Assembly (NCBI GenBank): GCA_002331025.1
Contig: DCYG01000040.1
Coordinates: 21,175 to 85,174, forward strand
Reading direction: 5' to 3'
Length of the DNA stretch: 64,000 bases
From: Firmicutes bacterium UBA2116
Lineage (GTDB): Bacteria > Bacillota > Clostridia > Tissierellales > Sedimentibacteraceae
Under the pieces are notes generated by a model. The model worked only from the letters and a program-made list of their open reading frames with translations, was not told the DNA's origin and did no database searches. Positions 52,446 to 61,538 of this stretch are shown here, in pieces. The position numbers and the translations under genes were made by a program. Each line of letters starts with the position of its first letter. Position 1 is the first letter of the stretch.

Positions 52446-53621
52446 CTATTTAATTTCTCCGGCCTTAGTTAAGGCTACCTTTGTTACTAAAGGTCCTATT
52501 AATTCATAAATAATTGTCCCGCATAGAATTATCGTTTGAATTTTTAATCCGTAATCCGGAACTATTGATGTAGCCATGCCGGCTAAGCCTATTGCAACCC
52601 CTGCCTGCGGAATTAAGGTAAAACCTAAATACTTGGTTACAACCGGCTCTGCTTTTGAAATTCTGGCTCCTATTGAAGCTCCTGCGACCTTTCCTACTAC
52701 TCTGAATATAACATAAATCAAACCAATAAAGCCTACAGAAGGCAATACCGTTAAATTCAATTCTGCGCCGGATATTACGAAAAATAAAAGAAATAATGGA
52801 TTTGTGATATTGTCTACGTTTTTAAATGTTTCATCACTGTATTTTGATATGTTGGTAAATACAGCTCCCATAGCCATGCATACCAACAATGAGGACAGTC
52901 CTGCTATATTTGATATCCCTATACATAAAAAAATCATAGCCAATGCTATGGTTAACCTGCTTCCATTTCCGGTATACCATGCTATCATAAATTTTAATAT
53001 AATTCCGATTATAGCGCCAAATAATATCGACCCGACAATTTCTATTATCGGTTCCATTAAAGTTGTCAATATTGAAACATCACCCGCGCTGCCTATAGAC
53101 TTAGCCAATGCAACAGATAAACCGAAGCACATCAAAGCAATTGCATCATCGATTGCAACAACAGGCAATAAAGTATTTGTTACTGGTCCCTTTGCATTAT
53201 ACTGCCTTACAACCATCAATGTAGCTGCGGGAGCTGTTGCCGCCGCTATAGCACCTAACACTAACGAAAAGGATACATCATTTCCGGTTAATATCAAAAC
53301 TAAATCAACTACTAATACTGCACATACCGCCTCTGCAAAGGCAATAACAATGGGAGCCTTTCCAACAATTTTCAAATATGACAGCTTAAACTCTGCTCCT
53401 ATGGAGAAGGCAATAATACCTAACGCTATATCCGGTATGATGGCAAATTTTTCTATTGCGTCTAATGTTAATATGTTCAGACAATATGGTCCTGCTATAA
53501 GACCGATAATAATGTATCCTGTTACATGCGGAAACTTAACCTTTTCCATTACCTTGATAGACAGAATACCTAAAATTAAAGCTAATGATAAATAAGTATA
53601 AATGTTTAACAATCTATTCAC
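52446..53621 (-). CDS. Cation:proton antiporter, CPA2 type
   Basis: This membrane protein of about 391 residues has some twelve helices and the conserved transport-site region LPVVAIDDAIALMCFGLS near residue 155. It would exchange Na+ or K+ for H+. I suggest the GTG at 53621, five bases after GGAAGG; an ATG at 53636 gives 5 more residues but has no ribosome site. It overlaps the PII-like gene upstream, so the two are coupled. Confidence 0.85.
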   Translation of the reverse strand: MNRLLNIYTYLSLALILGILSIKVMEKVKFPHVTGYIIIGLIAGPYCLNILTLDAIEKFAIIPDIALGIIAFSIGAEFKLSYLKIVGKAPIVIAFAEAVCAVLVVDLVLILTGNDVSFSLVLGAIAAATAPAATLMVVRQYNAKGPVTNTLLPVVAIDDAIALMCFGLSVALAKSIGSAGDVSILTTLMEPIIEIVGSILFGAIIGIILKFMIAWYTGNGSRLTIALAMIFLCIGISNIAGLSSLLVCMAMGAVFTNISKYSDETFKNVDNITNPLFLLFFVISGAELNLTVLPSVGFIGLIYVIFRVVGKVAGASIGARISKAEPVVTKYLGFTLIPQAGVAIGLAGMATSIVPDYGLKIQTIILCGTIIYELIGPLVTKVALTKAGEIK

Positions 53622-53952
53622 CAAATCCTTCCGCATTCTTAATGGGAATAGTAAACATTATACCTGTATTCGGTTCACTTAAATCTCCGATAACTTCTTT
53701 TATCTTATCCTTTACTTCTGTCACTTTTTCCTCTTTTAATGCAAATAATAAAATTTTACTTTTAAGCTTTTCTTCATCAGATATAATATATCTTAACATG
53801 CCAAACATAGGCAAGTCGTTCATGTTTACTAAGCTTTTAGCCATGCCTGTACCATCTATGATAGTACCACCTCTGACTCCTGATTCAGCCAGTTTATGCA
53901 TAATATCATCCACAAGCTCAACCTTTTTTAAAATAACCATCAAAAGTTCCAT
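53614..53952 (-). CDS. PII-like regulatory protein
   Basis: The 112-residue protein has the ferredoxin-like strand-helix-strand pattern of the PII/CutA superfamily (MELLMVILKKVELVDDIMHKLAE..., then RGGTIIDGTGMAKSL, later GIMFTIPIKNAEGFGE). The T-loop region is shortened and lacks the classic uridylylated Tyr. It overlaps the antiporter gene, so it probably regulates that transporter in response to a nucleotide. Confidence 0.75.
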   Translation of the reverse strand: MELLMVILKKVELVDDIMHKLAESGVRGGTIIDGTGMAKSLVNMNDLPMFGMLRYIISDEEKLKSKILLFALKEEKVTEVKDKIKEVIGDLSEPNTGIMFTIPIKNAEGFGE

Positions 53953-54118
53953 TAAATCACCTGACCTTTCTTATTCTAATCAACATTAATTATAATAAAT
54001 CTAAATTAAGTGTTTGTCAAATTTATATAGTTCAAATTAAGTCCCGATTAATTATTGCCTATTACTTAAATAATTGCTATACTTCATATATACAAATCCG
54101 ATAATATGAGAGGTAATT

Positions 54119-54667
54119 ATGAACAGGTGTCCGTGGTGCGGCAAGGATGAATTGTATGTAAAATATCACGATGAAGAATGGGGAGTGCCCGTTCATGACG
54201 ATAAAAAGCATTTTGAATTTTTAGTTCTTGAATCTGCTCAAGCAGGTTTAAGCTGGTTTACAGTTCTCAGAAAAAGAGAAAATTACAGAAAAGCATACGA
54301 TGATTTTGACGCAATTAAGGTTTCTCAATATGACGATAGTAAAATTGAGGAATTAATGCAAAATGCAGGCATAATAAGAAACAGAAGAAAAATTGAAAGC
54401 TCAATAAATAATGCCAAAAGATTTTTAGAAATACAACAAGAATTTGGAAGCTTTGATAATTATATATGGGGCTTCACAAATAATAAGGTTGTAAAAAATC
54501 ATTGGAGTGATATATCGGAGGTGCCTGCTGTTTCAGAGTTGTCAGACAAGATAAGCATGGATTTGAAGAAGAGAGGTTTTAAATTCCTTGGCTCAACTAT
54601 TATCTATGCTCATCTGCAGGCAACAGGTGTAATCAATGATCATTTAATGAGTTGTTTCAGATATTAA
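54119..54667 (+). CDS. tag: DNA-3-methyladenine glycosylase I
   Basis: Tag removes 3-methyladenine from alkylated DNA. The 182-residue protein has the zinc-binding N-terminus MNRCPWCGKDELYVKYHDEEWG and the tail HLQATGVINDHLMSC with the remaining zinc ligands, plus FEFLVLESAQAGLSW, all typical. It is a single gene. Confidence 0.95.
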   Translation: MNRCPWCGKDELYVKYHDEEWGVPVHDDKKHFEFLVLESAQAGLSWFTVLRKRENYRKAYDDFDAIKVSQYDDSKIEELMQNAGIIRNRRKIESSINNAKRFLEIQQEFGSFDNYIWGFTNNKVVKNHWSDISEVPAVSELSDKISMDLKKRGFKFLGSTIIYAHLQATGVINDHLMSCFRY

Positions 54668-54691
54668 GGGGCTGACTTAACAGATGCCCCT
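54667..54691 (+). terminator. Weak hairpin after tag
   Basis: AGGGGC pairs with GCCCCT around a 13-base loop; the T run is poor. Confidence 0.4.
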
Positions 54692-54913
54692 ATTACAAAA
54701 TAAAATACTACGTTATAACTGCCGCCCTAATCAACAATCATTTCTGAGACCATCACTTCCAATATTGCATCTATACCACGTGCTGTAAAACTATACCGTA
54801 ATTTTGACCGTATTGTTTTGCATGTAAAATTATAGTAAAATTATTGAAAAATGGCTAATTTGTTCTTTATAGCTGACGATTCTCCTATTGAAATATAAAT
54901 ACAGGAGAAAAGA

Positions 54914-56641
54914 ATGAACATATTAAAAAAAATATCATTTAATAAAAGCAGGATAATCTTCAGACTTAAATTTGCTGATTTAAAATTGGGTATAAAGTTA
55001 GCTTTTGCCTTTGCTTTGGTAATTATTCTATTCTTGATACCAATTTCAGTCAGTTTATTTTATTTTAACGACACCGTCACAGAATTCAGCAAAGTAAATG
55101 ATAATTCAATACCTGAAATATATCTTGCCACATCAGTGTATACTGATATAAAGCATATAGAAAAAAATCTTTATGCATCCACGCTTACTAATAACACATC
55201 AAAAAAGGAAGACTACATTAATCTTAGCAACAATCTTTATGAAAATATTATGAATAGCTTAAATATGTTACGTGCACTTCGTTCTGAAAACAATCAAAGA
55301 ATTGATGAATTAATGACATTGTTGACACGGGAAAAAGAAGTACGAGATGAAGTGTTTATTTCTGAATCAAAATCCGATGCTGAACGTATGATTTTTAATT
55401 CATATGATCCCACAGTCATAAAAATAAACAAAGCATTGGATGAGCTTACAGGGTACATTAATGCAGAGATAACCAAAAGTGCGAATCTTTCACGCGATAA
55501 TTCCCAAAAAGCCATAATCATAACTATCTTTATGTCTATAGCCGTAGTAGCTATTTCTGTTTTTATAACAATAAATATAACAAATGGTATAGTAAAGCCA
55601 ATTAATGAAATTGAGAAATTATCAAATTCTCTGTCGGAAGGTGATTTGTCATACACTATCAACTACAGCTCTGATAATGAATTGGGTAAGCTGTCTAAAA
55701 CTATTCAAAACTCCATACTAGTTTTATCATCATACATTAATGAAATAGATGAGGTAATGACAGGAATCTCAAAAGGAGACTTTTCAACTAAGGTTGATAT
55801 AGAATTTAAAGGCGATTTCGAGCGCATAAAACAATCTATAAACGAATCCGTTGAAATGCTGTCAGAAGCAATTTTACAAACAAACTCGGCATCCGTAGAA
55901 GTGTTAAGCGGTTCGGAACAGATTGCAATAAGAGCTCAAAGCTTATCGGAAGGTACTTCGGAACAGGCAAGCACAATTAAGGAACTATCAGCAACTGTAG
56001 AAGAATTATCAAATCGTATTAAATCTAATGCGCAGATGTCTAAAGAAGCCAATTTAAACTTTAAAGAAATGGACACTGAAATAAACATAAGCAACTGTTA
56101 TATGAATGATATGGTACAAGCTATGAAAGAAATAAGCAATAAATCATATGAAATAAACAAAATTATTAAAACTATAGAGGATATTGCATTCCAAACAAAC
56201 ATATTAGCTTTAAATGCTTCTGTTGAAGCAGCTCGTGCCGGTTTAGCCGGAAAGGGATTTGCAGTAGTTGCCGATGAGGTGCGTAATTTGGCAATCAGAA
56301 GTGCCGAAGCAGCAGGCACAACATCAATACTAATCCAAGACACAATAAAATCTGTATCTTCGGGAGATAAGATTTTAAATCAAACTGCAAAATCTTTATT
56401 AAATGTAGTATCAGGCTCAAAATTTATAAATGATACTATTAATGAAATATCAAGCGCAACACAGGTGCAGGCAGTATCAGTAGAGCAAATATTGTTTGGA
56501 ATTGAACAGATTTCTAGAATTATTCAAAACAATTCGTCAATTGCGGATGAGGATGCCGCAACAAGTGAAGAGCTTTCAGCAAAAGCTCAGGAATTAAACA
56601 ATCTGATTAATAAATTTATAATTTGCGAATCTGCAGTATAA
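54914..56641 (+). CDS. Methyl-accepting chemotaxis protein
   Basis: The 575-residue chemoreceptor has two membrane helices (about 29-54 and 197-219), an outside four-helix-bundle-like sensor domain between them, a HAMP domain (about 220-275) and a cytoplasmic signalling domain. Its tip reads EDIAFQTNILALNASVEAAR, then GFAVVADEVRNLA. The ligand is unknown. An EAL/GGDEF gene follows 93 bp later, perhaps cotranscribed. Confidence 0.94.
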   Translation: MNILKKISFNKSRIIFRLKFADLKLGIKLAFAFALVIILFLIPISVSLFYFNDTVTEFSKVNDNSIPEIYLATSVYTDIKHIEKNLYASTLTNNTSKKEDYINLSNNLYENIMNSLNMLRALRSENNQRIDELMTLLTREKEVRDEVFISESKSDAERMIFNSYDPTVIKINKALDELTGYINAEITKSANLSRDNSQKAIIITIFMSIAVVAISVFITINITNGIVKPINEIEKLSNSLSEGDLSYTINYSSDNELGKLSKTIQNSILVLSSYINEIDEVMTGISKGDFSTKVDIEFKGDFERIKQSINESVEMLSEAILQTNSASVEVLSGSEQIAIRAQSLSEGTSEQASTIKELSATVEELSNRIKSNAQMSKEANLNFKEMDTEINISNCYMNDMVQAMKEISNKSYEINKIIKTIEDIAFQTNILALNASVEAARAGLAGKGFAVVADEVRNLAIRSAEAAGTTSILIQDTIKSVSSGDKILNQTAKSLLNVVSGSKFINDTINEISSATQVQAVSVEQILFGIEQISRIIQNNSSIADEDAATSEELSAKAQELNNLINKFIICESAV

Positions 56642-56734
56642 AGTAATAAATTTACATTGTTTTTACATAATACATATGCAAAGGTGCTGTCTAAAATATA
56701 CAATCTATTTATATAGACAAGGAATGGAGAAAAA

Positions 56735-58471
56735 ATGTACGAACATTTAAAGAATGAATTAGATTATATAATTGAAAATAAACAAATAAAGACAGTTTTT
56801 CAGCCCATTATATCTCTCAGAGACGGTAGTATATTAGGGCACGAAGCATTAAGCAGAATCACTTGCAATAGCTTAATAGAAAACACGGAGGTGCTGTTTA
56901 ATACTGCAGCTCATCATAATAAACTTTGGGAACTGGAGCTTCTATGCAGAACTACTGCCCTTGAGGCAGCATATAAATTTATGATCCCTCCATATAGCAA
57001 GAAGCTCTTTCTCAACGTTAATCCTAATATCATTCATGATGAACAATATATAAAAGGATTTACTAAATCCTTTTTAAGCGAATATAATATTAAATCCGAA
57101 AATGTAATTTTTGAAATTACCGAAAGAAATGCAATCAAAGATCTCGATCTTTTTATTATAACTATTAAGCATTACAAAAATCAGGATTATAAAATAGCGA
57201 TAGATGATGCGGGAGCCGGATATTCAGGTTTAAATCTGATAAGTGACGTTAACCCCCATTATTTGAAGCTTGATATGAAACTTATTCAGGGTATTGATAC
57301 CGATAACTTAAAATATGCTTTGGTAAAGGGTATGGTTGAGTTCTCCAAAGCATCAAATACAAGCCTGATCGCTGAAGGAATAGAAACCTATGAAGAGTTG
57401 GAAATGCTTATTGATTTGGGGGTTCACTATGGACAAGGTTACTACATCCAGAAACCAAACGCAGCTATATCAGATATTGATACGGGTGTACTCAACGCCG
57501 TTAAGAGAATTAACCAAAAGAAAAATAATATGAATAACAATGTTATAAGTAACATTTATATAAAGCATTTGTGTACATCATCATATGTTGTCAATCCTGA
57601 TGAAAAGGTATCTGAAATTTATGAAATTTTCAAATTAAACCCTAATATGTCAGGATTGTGCGTAGTAAAAAACGAACTGCCGGTTGGTATAATTACGCAA
57701 GAAAAATTAGCCTTTAAGCTAAGCGGACAATACGGCTATACATTGTATCAAAATAAACCGATATCCGATATAATGGATAAAACATTCCTGGCGGTTGATT
57801 ATAAAACATCTGTCAGTGAAGTTTCTAAACTGTCAATGGCCAGGCCAAACCATAAGCTATATGATTTTATTGTTGTAACAGAGGATGAAAAATACTTCGG
57901 AATAGTTACAATAAAGGACTTATTGCAAAAAACCACAGAAATTGAGATTTCGGCTGCAAAGCACCAAAATCCTTTATCGGGACTTCCCGGTAATCTCTTA
58001 ATCGAACAACGGCTGACCCAATGCTGTTCAGGTATGGACAATTATACCATTGCATACATAGATATTGACAATTTCAAGGCATATAATGATTGTTACGGAT
58101 TTGAAAAAGGAGACATGGTAATCAAGCTTCTTTCAAATTTACTCAGAGATAATTTTGCCGAAGAACAATTTGTAGGTCACATAGGAGGAGATGATTTTGT
58201 TGTCATTTTGAATAAATCCGTAAATGAAAGCTACTTTGATGATGTAATTAAAAAATTCGAATATGAGGTTCTTAACTTTTACAATGAAACTGATATAAGA
58301 AACGGGTTTATTACAACAATCAACAGGCATGGAAATATAGAAAAGTTACCTCTTATATCCTTAACTTGCGTTATAACAAATAATACCGGAAAAATTTTTA
58401 ACAACATTTTTGATTTAACTGAGCACCTTGCTGAAATGAAAAAAGCAGCAAAACAAAACAAATATCGCTAA
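56735..58471 (+). CDS. EAL - CBS pair - degenerate GGDEF protein
   Basis: The 578-residue soluble protein has an EAL phosphodiesterase domain first (HEALSRI, LFLNVNP, FEITER, DDAGAGYSG, YLKLDMKLI, IAEGIE, so the catalytic residues look intact), then a CBS pair (about 280-405) and a C-terminal GGDEF domain whose active site reads GGDDF. It probably cleaves cyclic di-GMP under control of a CBS-bound nucleotide; the GGDDF change makes cyclase activity uncertain. Confidence 0.9.
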   Translation: MYEHLKNELDYIIENKQIKTVFQPIISLRDGSILGHEALSRITCNSLIENTEVLFNTAAHHNKLWELELLCRTTALEAAYKFMIPPYSKKLFLNVNPNIIHDEQYIKGFTKSFLSEYNIKSENVIFEITERNAIKDLDLFIITIKHYKNQDYKIAIDDAGAGYSGLNLISDVNPHYLKLDMKLIQGIDTDNLKYALVKGMVEFSKASNTSLIAEGIETYEELEMLIDLGVHYGQGYYIQKPNAAISDIDTGVLNAVKRINQKKNNMNNNVISNIYIKHLCTSSYVVNPDEKVSEIYEIFKLNPNMSGLCVVKNELPVGIITQEKLAFKLSGQYGYTLYQNKPISDIMDKTFLAVDYKTSVSEVSKLSMARPNHKLYDFIVVTEDEKYFGIVTIKDLLQKTTEIEISAAKHQNPLSGLPGNLLIEQRLTQCCSGMDNYTIAYIDIDNFKAYNDCYGFEKGDMVIKLLSNLLRDNFAEEQFVGHIGGDDFVVILNKSVNESYFDDVIKKFEYEVLNFYNETDIRNGFITTINRHGNIEKLPLISLTCVITNNTGKIFNNIFDLTEHLAEMKKAAKQNKYR

Positions 58472-58544
58472 AAAATTTAGGATTACCCCTCCCACTGAAT
58501 TGATATTTCCAATAAGGATTTTGCTTGTTATTCAATGAATTCAG

Positions 58545-59444
58545 TTATAATATAAATAAAATTGATACACCAACTACCGATATAATTGCTCCGAATATTT
58601 CTTTGGGAGATACTTTGTCTTTAAAGACATATATTGAAAAAGGAATAATAAGCACAGGGCTTATAGATGTTATGGTAGAAGACACTCCGGTGGTTGTATG
58701 TTGAACAGCCAATAAACTGAACGTCACTCCTAATACAGGACCAAATAATGTTCCCCAAAACAAAGGTTTAAATGCCTCTTTGTTTTTAATATCCACTTTT
58801 AACTTGTCCCACCCTTTCATAAACATAAACACAATTGTAAAACCAATCATGCCTGCTATTATACGTATTTGGGTTGCGGCAAAAGGATTATAGCTTCCCA
58901 TGCCTATTTTGCTCAACACTAATCCCAATGACTGCCCGAGTGCACCTATAAAGGCATACGCTATTCCCTTAATAGAACGGGACAATTCAAATTTATTTCC
59001 TTCAGGATTTTTAACTAATACCACAACAAAAATACCGACTATGGTTATTACCATTCCAAAAAAATCAGAAACTGTTATCATTTCCCTCATGGTTAAAAAT
59101 CCTAACAAAGCCGTAATCGGCGGAACTAATGCCATAATAAGCATTGATATTCTCGACCCGATTTCTAAAAATGACTGGAATAAGAATAAATCTCCGATAA
59201 CAAAACCTATAAAACCCGATATACTTAGCCAGATCCATTGGTGTGAACCTGCATCTAAGGGTAAAACCATTCCTCTTGAAAAAGTTGTAATCAAACTTAT
59301 CAATATGAATCCTATTATCAATCTGATATAATTTACGGACAAAGAGCCTATCTTTTTACCTGCTAATTCAAAGGCTACAGCGGTGACTGTCCAACAAATT
59401 GCCGTAATAAATGAGTATATTTCTCCTAAGTGAGCTTGAATCAT
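58545..59444 (-). CDS. EamA/DMT family transporter
   Basis: The protein (299 residues) has ten predicted helices as two EamA repeats (ICWTVTAVAFELAG at the start; AFIGALGQSLGLVLSKIG at the second). Such proteins export or import metabolites; the substrate cannot be told. The ATG at 59444 has GGAGG eight bases upstream; an ATG five codons earlier overlaps that site. Confidence 0.88.
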   Translation of the reverse strand: MIQAHLGEIYSFITAICWTVTAVAFELAGKKIGSLSVNYIRLIIGFILISLITTFSRGMVLPLDAGSHQWIWLSISGFIGFVIGDLFLFQSFLEIGSRISMLIMALVPPITALLGFLTMREMITVSDFFGMVITIVGIFVVVLVKNPEGNKFELSRSIKGIAYAFIGALGQSLGLVLSKIGMGSYNPFAATQIRIIAGMIGFTIVFMFMKGWDKLKVDIKNKEAFKPLFWGTLFGPVLGVTFSLLAVQHTTTGVSSTITSISPVLIIPFSIYVFKDKVSPKEIFGAIISVVGVSILFIL

Positions 59445-59474
59445 CCAAATTGCCTCCATGCAATATATTATGCT

Positions 59475-59897
59475 CTATTCAAATTTAAACAGGTTAAGAC
59501 CGGTTTCTTCATTAAATTCCCTGTCAACAATACCATCCTCAATATGTATGAACATTTCACATGTAGCACTTACAATTGCCTTGCTTAAATGTCCGCCATA
59601 TACTTTGTTCTCTCTGTCCGATGCACTCAAATGAATGTGAGTATATAATTTACCGTTCATTGTTGTAATACTTCCCGTAAGCGATACTATTTCAAAATCT
59701 CCACTATAATCTTTAGAATAATACTTCTTTTCGGATGTATCAAATAATCCTACAGTAAATTCATTGATTGCTCCAAGGGCATTTACGTTTGCTAACTTAA
59801 CCTGTTCTTTTTCGCAAATTTCCATTATCTTCTCAAGAATCTCTTCTCCGTAATCAATTCTTGCGACAATAGTATTATTAAATCTTTTGTATTCCAT
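59475..59897 (-). CDS. PCC/DUF296 domain protein
   Basis: The 140-residue protein consists of one PPC/PCC domain. The metal site is HIHLSASDRENKVYGGHL near residue 84, and VKLANVNALGAINEFTVGLFD lies near 35. In plants the domain occurs in AT-hook proteins; bacterial members are single-domain trimers of unknown role. DNA binding is not implied here. Confidence 0.88.
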   Translation of the reverse strand: MEYKRFNNTIVARIDYGEEILEKIMEICEKEQVKLANVNALGAINEFTVGLFDTSEKKYYSKDYSGDFEIVSLTGSITTMNGKLYTHIHLSASDRENKVYGGHLSKAIVSATCEMFIHIEDGIVDREFNEETGLNLFKFE

Positions 59898-60015
59898 AAT
59901 TCCTCCTGATAAGTTTATTCATAAACAGATTTAAACTGTATGGATATCAAATTACTTGTATTACTCTATTATACCACATATTATGATGTTTAAAATATTA
60001 ATATTTTAAGTAACC

Positions 60016-60378
60016 TTATTTAATTTTTAATTTATCCTTCCACTCATCTTCCTTAAACCCTACCAATAGTATATCTTCTCCTGCAAGAACAGGTCTTTTT
60101 ACAAGCATGCCGTCAGATGCCAAAAGCTTGATTTGTTCATCTTCTGTCATTTCATTCAGTCTTTCCTTAACATTTAAATCCTTATACAGTGCGCCGCTGG
60201 TATTAAAAAATTTCTTTAAAGGATAGTCACTTTTCTCTATCCACTCTTTAAGCTCATTTTCTTTTGGGTTTTCTTCTTTAATAGGTCTTTCCTCAAATTC
60301 AATATTATTTTCCTCAAGCCATCCCTTGGCCTTTTTACAGGTACTTCATTTTGAATAACAAATAAATTGGTACTTCAT
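60016..60378 (-). CDS. ArsC/Spx-like thioredoxin-fold protein with in-frame TGA, probable selenoprotein
   Basis: Reading from the ATG at 60378 (GGAGGAG seven to ten bases upstream), the frame encodes 120 residues with one in-frame TGA as codon 11 (60346-60348) and a normal TAA at 60016. The start reads MKYQFICYSK, then TGA, then STCKKAKGWLEENNIEF. In ArsC/YffB/Spx relatives this place is the redox Cys of a YxKCSTCKKA motif, so TGA replaces the first Cys of CxxC, giving UxxC if read as selenocysteine. The rest is intact, including FFNTSGALYKDLNV, MLVKRPVLAGED and VGFKEDEW. A SECIS-like hairpin follows. A nonsense pseudogene is the alternative. Confidence 0.8.
60312..60348 (-). promoter_or_regulatory. 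SECIS-like hairpin after the TGA codon
   Basis: Nineteen bases after the TGA an apical loop AGGGA is closed by AAGGCCA / TGGCTT (one bulged G), with an outer CCT/AGG pairing. Position, small loop and loop G fit the loose bacterial SECIS rule. Confidence 0.6.
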
Positions 60379-60478
60379 CTTTCTCCTCCGTTACAAAATA
60401 TTATTAAATAGTCTCATTCACTAATTTATCTGCTCCTTGCGTCGCATAAATTGGGGATTCGGTGTATTATAACCTTCC

Positions 60479-60512
60479 GCTATTTGTTCTGCGCTGTCGC
60501 TTGAGCAAATAG
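60479..60512. repeat. Inverted repeat CTATTTG...CAAATAG
   Basis: CTATTTGTTC and GAGCAAATAG (one G-U) enclose 13 bases upstream of the selenoprotein gene. Role unknown. Confidence 0.4.
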
Positions 60513-60523
60513 GGTCAGGGCAT

Positions 60524-60566
60524 AAAAAAGCTTCCTATGACTAATTTACCACAGAAAGCCTTTTAT
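60524..60566 (-). terminator. Terminator of the NlpC/P60 gene
   Basis: On the minus strand AAAAGGCTTTCT pairs with AGGAAGCTTTT around a 16-base loop and ends in a T run, about 35 bp after the stop. Confidence 0.65.
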
Positions 60567-60602
60567 TCAATTTTAATTCATAATATTTTCAATAATTTCA
60601 AC

Positions 60603-61325
60603 TTAGTTTATAACTCTTGTTGAACCATAATAATAATTAGCAAAATATCCCGTTGTTAACGAACTAATCTTAACAGTGTCTCCGGGTACCGTTGAATGAA
60701 TAAAATTACCGTCACCTACGTATATTCCCACATGACTTAAATTTGAAGAGCTTTTTGTATATTTAAAAAACACTAAATCCCCGGGCATCAATTGTGATTC
60801 TTCTACAGGTGTACCTACAGAATATTGTTCTGTTGAACTTCTTGGCATAATCACACCGAAATTGGACATTACGTATTGCACAAATCCTGAGCAATCAAAA
60901 CCCTTAATTGTGTTTCCACCGGCTAAATATGGTGTACCAATAAGTGTTTTAGCATATTCAACGATACCATTTCCATCGTAATTTGCAGTATCTATAATAG
61001 TTACATATTCAGCAGATACGTAAGCAGCTTCAGAGTCATAGATTATTTCATACCAATCTTCAGTTTCAGATTTTATTTCAATGGTTGTCCCAAGAGAAAG
61101 CTTACCTAGCTTCTCATAATCAGTAGAAGGACCGCTTCTGATATTTAATATCTCAACATTAACCATACCCTTTTTCTCAGTAGCTTCAGGTTCAGTTTCC
61201 TCATTTTGTTCAGCAGCTTGTACATTCTGTTCGTCTTTTATTACTACCTCTGCAGCAAAAGCGGTATTGAACAGCATTAATGATGATATTCCGGTAATTA
61301 TAAGTATTTTTCTTAAATTTATCAT
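60603..61325 (-). CDS. Secreted SH3b - NlpC/P60 peptidoglycan hydrolase
   Basis: The 240-residue protein has a signal peptide (MINLRKILIITGISSLML, cleaved near AFAA), an acidic linker, a bacterial SH3 domain (about 53-112: VEILNIRSGPSTDYEKLGKL) and an NlpC/P60 domain with catalytic Cys in GFDCSGFVQYV and His in SHVGIYVGDG, then FIHST. NlpC/P60 enzymes cut the D-Glu to diamino acid bond of wall peptides. Confidence 0.93.
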   Translation of the reverse strand: MINLRKILIITGISSLMLFNTAFAAEVVIKDEQNVQAAEQNEETEPEATEKKGMVNVEILNIRSGPSTDYEKLGKLSLGTTIEIKSETEDWYEIIYDSEAAYVSAEYVTIIDTANYDGNGIVEYAKTLIGTPYLAGGNTIKGFDCSGFVQYVMSNFGVIMPRSSTEQYSVGTPVEESQLMPGDLVFFKYTKSSSNLSHVGIYVGDGNFIHSTVPGDTVKISSLTTGYFANYYYGSTRVIN

Positions 61326-61473
61326 ATGTATATTCCTTGTTTAAAATTTTGAAAACGATTGTTTAATTATAATATCAAAATTTGTTGTTTTAGTCAATGG
61401 TAACATTCTTAATTAAGACAAATTAAGACAAATACGAATAGACAAAAACTATTAACCTGAATATGAGTCCATT

Positions 61474-61520
61474 TTTTCTTAAAAAACATATAATGAAATA
61501 AATACATGTTTTTAAGAAAA
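61474..61520. repeat. Inverted repeat around a -10 box
   Basis: TTTTCTTAAAAAACAT and ATGTTTTTAAGAAAA (one gap) flank TATAAT at 61489-61494, upstream of the plus-strand unknown gene. Confidence 0.55.
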
Positions 61521-61538
61521 TTTAAGGAGAGATATTAA

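Noticed and set aside
52804..53595. A 263-codon plus-strand ORF opposite the antiporter gene
   Set aside because: The minus-strand antiporter is clearly recognisable; the opposite frame is a low-complexity shadow.
54666..54691. A second end of the GGGCTGAC element seen at 33504
   Set aside because: The GGGGCTGAC phrase here is explained by a short local hairpin with GCCCCT, and no other similarity to the 33.5 kb module exists.
60346..60378. A ten-codon peptide ending at the TGA
   Set aside because: The downstream frame continues as a recognisable protein family member for 109 codons, so the TGA is more likely recoded or a mutation than a real stop of a short peptide.
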